A DNA stretch of 26,602 bases, taken from Bacteroidaceae bacterium (GTDB taxonomy: Bacteria > Bacteroidota > Bacteroidia > Bacteroidales > Bacteroidaceae). The stretch is taken from NCBI GenBank assembly GCA_016302435.1, contig JAEDNQ010000009.1:1-26602 (forward strand). Reading direction: 5' to 3'. This document shows, in pieces, positions 23,796-26,602 of this stretch (its first letter is position 1; every line of letters starts with the position of its first letter). Position numbers and translations under genes: made by a program. The notes under the pieces are model-generated. The model ran no database searches, had not been told where the DNA came from, and was given only the letters and a program-made list of their open reading frames with translations.

Positions 23796-24248
23796 TTATT
23801 CTTTGTTCTTTGTGTCCATGCAGATTGTCACAGGCCCGTCGTTGATGAGCTCAACTTTCATATCTGCTCCAAATTCACCTGTTGCCACGGGTTTTCCCAG
23901 TTGTTCTGACAGCACCGCACAGAATCTCTCGTAGAGTGGGATAGTTATTTCGTGGCTTCCAGCTCTGAGATATGAAGGTCTGTTGCCTTTCTTGTAGCTT
24001 GCCCATAGTGTAAACTGGCTTACTACAAGTATGTCTCCGCCTACATCCATGATGGATTTGTTCATCACCTTGTTCTCGTCATCGAAGATACGCAGACCAC
24101 ATATCTTTTTTGTTAGCCATTGTATATCTTCTTCTGTATCAGCATTTTCACATCCTATCAGCACCAATAGGCCATTGCCTATACTTGCTTTCTTTACTCC
24201 TTCGATAGTCACAGATGACTGACTAACTCTTTGAATTACAGTTCTCAT
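23796..24248 (-). CDS. dtd: D-aminoacyl-tRNA deacylase
   Basis: Dtd hydrolyses D-amino acids (and glycine from tRNA-Ala) off mischarged tRNA. The 150-residue length is typical. The two active-site motifs are intact: SQFTL at 77-81 and NDGPVT at 136-141, the latter containing the Gly-cisPro pair that excludes L-amino acids. The GNRPSY segment follows the first motif. A TAnnTTTG box lies 57 bp upstream of the ATG. It is on the same strand as uvrC, whose stop is 91 bp upstream. Confidence 0.97.
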   Translation of the reverse strand: MRTVIQRVSQSSVTIEGVKKASIGNGLLVLIGCENADTEEDIQWLTKKICGLRIFDDENKVMNKSIMDVGGDILVVSQFTLWASYKKGNRPSYLRAGSHEITIPLYERFCAVLSEQLGKPVATGEFGADMKVELINDGPVTICMDTKNKE

Positions 24249-24304
24249 TGTTTCTTATGATTGATGTTTCTTGTTTCGATGTCTCTTATGTTTTGACGAT
24301 GTTG

Positions 24305-24312
24305 CAAATATA
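24305..24312 (-). promoter_or_regulatory. Putative -7 box for dtd-deoC
   Basis: The minus strand reads TATATTTG, an exact TAnnTTTG match, in the 91-bp uvrC/dtd gap and 57 bp before the dtd ATG. No good -33 TTTG was found at 19-21 bp; a CTTG lies about 23 bp upstream. Confidence 0.45.
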
Positions 24313-24339
24313 TCAAGTGCTTTGTTTGCGAATGTCAAG

Positions 24340-26154
24340 TTAGTTGTCCGCATAGTTCTTTATCAGCTCTGCTTTTGATTTTCCTACTACATCTGTCAGT
24401 TCTTCGAGCGTGGCACTCTTTATACGTTTCAGACTTTTAAAACGCCGCAGTAGGGCAGTCTTTGTTGCTTCGCCAATACCCTTGATTTTGTCAAGCTCGG
24501 ACTCAGTATTGTGCTTTGCCCTTTTGTTCTTATGAAATGTGATGGCGAATCTATGTACTTCGTCCTGTATCTGTGTCAGAAGCCTGAAGAGGGGACTGTC
24601 TGTCTCTACTCCCACTACTACTGGAGGAAATCCGAACAGAAGTTCGTTTGTCCTGTGGTGGCTGTCCTTTGCTAATCCTGCGATAGGGATGTTAAGGTGA
24701 AGCTCGTCTTGAATTACCTTTCTGACCACTTCCATCTGTCCTTTTCCTCCGTCGGTTATGATGAGGTCTGGCAATGGTGTTTCTTCGTCCAAAGCTCTCT
24801 TGTATTTTCTGTATACAACCTCGCTCATTGAAGCATAGTCGTCTGGACCTATCACAGATTTTATATTATATGTTCTGTAGTTTTCCTTCGATTTTTTTCC
24901 TCCGATGAAAACGACGCATCCAGCCACGGCATCTTGTCCCATTGTATTAGAGTTGTCGAAACACTCTATTCTCATTGGCAGTCGATCCAGCTTGAGTTTT
25001 CTTTGCAGCTCTTTGAGGATATTTATGCTTCTTTGTTCAGGGTTGAGTTTGTCCGCTTGTTTGAGCGCATCAATGCGGTATTGCCTTACGTTGGCTTCTG
25101 ACAGAAAGAGGAGCTTCTTCTTGTCTCCTGCTTTTGGTACGATGAATTCGCTTCCTTTCAAGGTGAGGTCAAGATGGAATGGCACAACAATCTCGTCCGA
25201 CAGGCCGTACATATCTCTTGTCCTTATTATAGCGAGTTCAAGAATTTCTTCTTTCGTTTCATCGAGTTTTTTCTTTATTTCGTTTGTAAACACTCTTACG
25301 ATACATCCGTTGACAACATGCATGTAGTTGACCCATGCTCTCGTCTCATCGTCTTCAATGCTGAATACATCGATGTTTTGATTTGTCGATGTTATCACTC
25401 GGCTTTTGCTGTCAAAGTCTTTTGCGAGTAGGTATTTATGTTTTATCTTCTCTGCTTCGAGAAATCTCTCTTCTTCTGCCAGAGACTGCATCTGGTTCAT
25501 CAGCGTTTCACAAAGGTGGCGTGTGTTTCCACTAAGTATCTCTCTAATTTCATCTATCTGTACTAAGTATTCGTCCCTGGATTGTTTTCCGATGCATGGG
25601 GCTTTGCACTTTCCGATTTCATGGAAGAGACAGCTTTTCTGTTTGCCGCTTTCGATTCTTTCCTTAGAGATGTCACCGTGGCATAGCCTTACGGTGTAAA
25701 GTTGGTCGATGAGTTCGAGCATAGAGTTGAGTGTGGCCTGATGACTGAAGGGACCGTAGTATGTGCCTGCTTTTTTGTCAATGTTGCGTGTCTTGATGAC
25801 TCGTGGAAGATACTCATTGGTGATGCATACAGAAGGGTAGGTCTTACCGTCTTTGAGCAAGACGTTGTAGAACGGCTGATGTTCCTTGATGAGATTGTTT
25901 TCTTGTATGAGCGCATCCTCATCGGTAGGTACAACAATATACTTAATGTCTTCAATCTTGCTGACCAAAATCTGAGTCTTCCGATTTTTGGGTGAATTGT
26001 TGAAGTATGAACTCACACGTCTCTTTAGATTTTTTGCTTTGCCTACATATATGATGCGTCCTTCTTTGTCAAGATACTGGTAGCATCCAGGCTCTTCGGT
26101 CAGACTGTTGACTATGACTTTAAGCCTTTCAATCCTTTGTGTGTCTTTGTTCAT
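24340..26154 (-). CDS. uvrC: Excinuclease ABC subunit C
   Basis: UvrC makes both incisions in nucleotide excision repair. The 604-residue protein has an N-terminal GIY-YIG nuclease (EEPGCYQYLDKEGRIIYVGK), with a Cys-rich patch CLFHEIGKCKAPCIGK after it. A UVR (UvrB-contact) motif lies around LAEEERFLEAEKIK. The RNase H-like nuclease has IECFDNSN and LIITDGGKGQ, and tandem helix-hairpin-helix motifs lie at the C-terminus (IKGIGEATKTALL). A TTG at 26163 extends the frame by three codons, but the ATG at 26154 is the likelier start. No promoter box is obvious upstream. It stands between the parS-containing gap and dtd. Confidence 0.98.
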   Translation of the reverse strand: MNKDTQRIERLKVIVNSLTEEPGCYQYLDKEGRIIYVGKAKNLKRRVSSYFNNSPKNRKTQILVSKIEDIKYIVVPTDEDALIQENNLIKEHQPFYNVLLKDGKTYPSVCITNEYLPRVIKTRNIDKKAGTYYGPFSHQATLNSMLELIDQLYTVRLCHGDISKERIESGKQKSCLFHEIGKCKAPCIGKQSRDEYLVQIDEIREILSGNTRHLCETLMNQMQSLAEEERFLEAEKIKHKYLLAKDFDSKSRVITSTNQNIDVFSIEDDETRAWVNYMHVVNGCIVRVFTNEIKKKLDETKEEILELAIIRTRDMYGLSDEIVVPFHLDLTLKGSEFIVPKAGDKKKLLFLSEANVRQYRIDALKQADKLNPEQRSINILKELQRKLKLDRLPMRIECFDNSNTMGQDAVAGCVVFIGGKKSKENYRTYNIKSVIGPDDYASMSEVVYRKYKRALDEETPLPDLIITDGGKGQMEVVRKVIQDELHLNIPIAGLAKDSHHRTNELLFGFPPVVVGVETDSPLFRLLTQIQDEVHRFAITFHKNKRAKHNTESELDKIKGIGEATKTALLRRFKSLKRIKSATLEELTDVVGKSKAELIKNYADN

Positions 26155-26219
26155 AAGCGTCAATGTTCAGTTCTTCTGTTTTTATCATTAATTGTGGCTT
26201 CTCACTTAGAGTGTCGCTG

Positions 26220-26235
26220 TGTTTCACGTGAAACA
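26220..26235. other. parS: parS centromere-like site (ParB binding)
   Basis: TGTTTCACGTGAAACA is a perfect 16-bp palindrome and equals the widely conserved chromosomal parS consensus bound by ParB (Spo0J). It lies in noncoding DNA 66 bp upstream of the uvrC ATG. parS sites cluster around replication origins, so this hints that the window is origin-proximal. parA and parB are not in the window. Confidence 0.88.
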
Positions 26236-26358
26236 ATTGTTTTCTATGTGCCCTTATATCAGCAGATAAGAAGTATTTGTTGATGCTGCGCAACAGTTTC
26301 GCTGAACGGTTGCCCTACATTATCACCTTTGCTACGATCCCTCTTCACTTTGCGATTT

Positions 26359-26506
26359 GACTTCGCCTTCCTCGCTTGCGACTCGGCATAATCCAAACAA
26401 GTTTGGCTTCTGCTCTCGCTGCTCGTTCGGTTGACTTCTTCTCCCTCACTTTCGACTCGGCATAATCCAAACAAGTTTGGCTTCTGCTCTCGCTGCTCGT
26501 TCGGCT
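26359..26506. repeat. 74-bp tandem repeat, two copies
   Basis: Two 74-bp units (26359-26432 and 26433-26506) follow each other. Their last 53 bases, from GACTCGGCATAATCC on, match at all but one position, while the first 21 bases are looser. Each holds a small inverted repeat CCAAAC-AA-GTTTGG. The start of a further unit (GACCTCG) follows. Sequences of this look recur between genes in Prevotella and Bacteroides and produce spurious frames. Confidence 0.9.
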
Positions 26507-26602
26507 GACCTCGAAAACAATTCCAAAATCAAAAAAGCAAATTTGTTGAACCCACCTTAACAGATGAGCGTCACTTTCGCTGGCATGCTGTCTACACTTT
26601 TA

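Larger units (their letters stand above)
26155..26602. other. Gene-free region upstream of uvrC to the window edge
   Basis: About 450 bp hold no credible gene. A 71-codon frame on the minus strand (26259-26474) is a by-product of the repeats. The stretch carries the parS palindrome, a small hairpin with arms GCAAC (26290-26294) and GTTGC (26309-26313), and the 74-bp repeats. I saw nothing in 26510-26602 apart from AT-rich DNA. Confidence 0.7.

Noticed and set aside
26259..26474. 71-codon minus-strand frame in the region upstream of uvrC
   Set aside because: It is produced by the 74-bp repeats and a low-complexity Ser/Arg/Lys composition; no family resemblance and no promoter.

Overview
The window looks like an ordinary chromosomal core region of a Bacteroidales bacterium, most likely Prevotellaceae. 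The grounds are the protein flavour (large single-chain PurL, a Bacteroidetes-type ornithine carbamoyltransferase, YbeY with Asp as third metal ligand, ParE with a TEGDSASGS signature), the absence of clear Shine-Dalgarno sequences, Bacteroidetes-type promoter words (TTTG and TAnnTTTG), and intergenic repeats of a kind common in Prevotella. No mobile element, CRISPR array, rRNA or tRNA was seen.

Left block (1-3634, all minus strand): two paired chromate-transporter half-size subunits, an M16 zinc peptidase, a PfkB sugar kinase, and the first 39 codons of a repeat-rich protein that runs off the left edge. Spacing suggests one operon. A short palindromic repeat array (3772-3854) separates it from purL.

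Middle-left (3869-10275): purL (minus) is divergent from ychF and lgt (plus), with -7-like boxes facing both ways. lgt ends in a very strong hairpin, followed by 18-bp tandem repeats in the lgt/argF' convergent gap.

Middle (10276-17224, minus): a GNAT-family protein, parE, coaD, an S41 protease, ybeY and an N-acyl-ornithine carbamoyltransferase. parE, coaD and the protease are tightly packed (14-bp gap, then a 4-bp ATGA overlap). Between the GNAT gene and the next block lies a possible unannotated plus-strand small gene or RNA (17352-17556) that ends in its own poly-T terminator.

Right-middle (17555-22756): polA and a secreted endonuclease/exonuclease/phosphatase-family protein (minus) are divergent from a polyprenyl diphosphate synthase (plus). 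That gene has the best promoter in the window and a textbook terminator. The gap after it holds an unusually structured, GC-richer segment of unknown nature.

Right (22757-26602): uvrC, dtd and deoC (minus), then about 450 bp of gene-free DNA. It carries a perfect 16-bp parS palindrome and a 74-bp tandem repeat. The parS site suggests, by inference, that the window lies in the origin-proximal part of the chromosome.

Most genes are housekeeping: purine synthesis, arginine synthesis, CoA, lipoprotein and isoprenoid synthesis, rRNA maturation, topology and DNA repair. The main novelty candidates are in the intergenic DNA.
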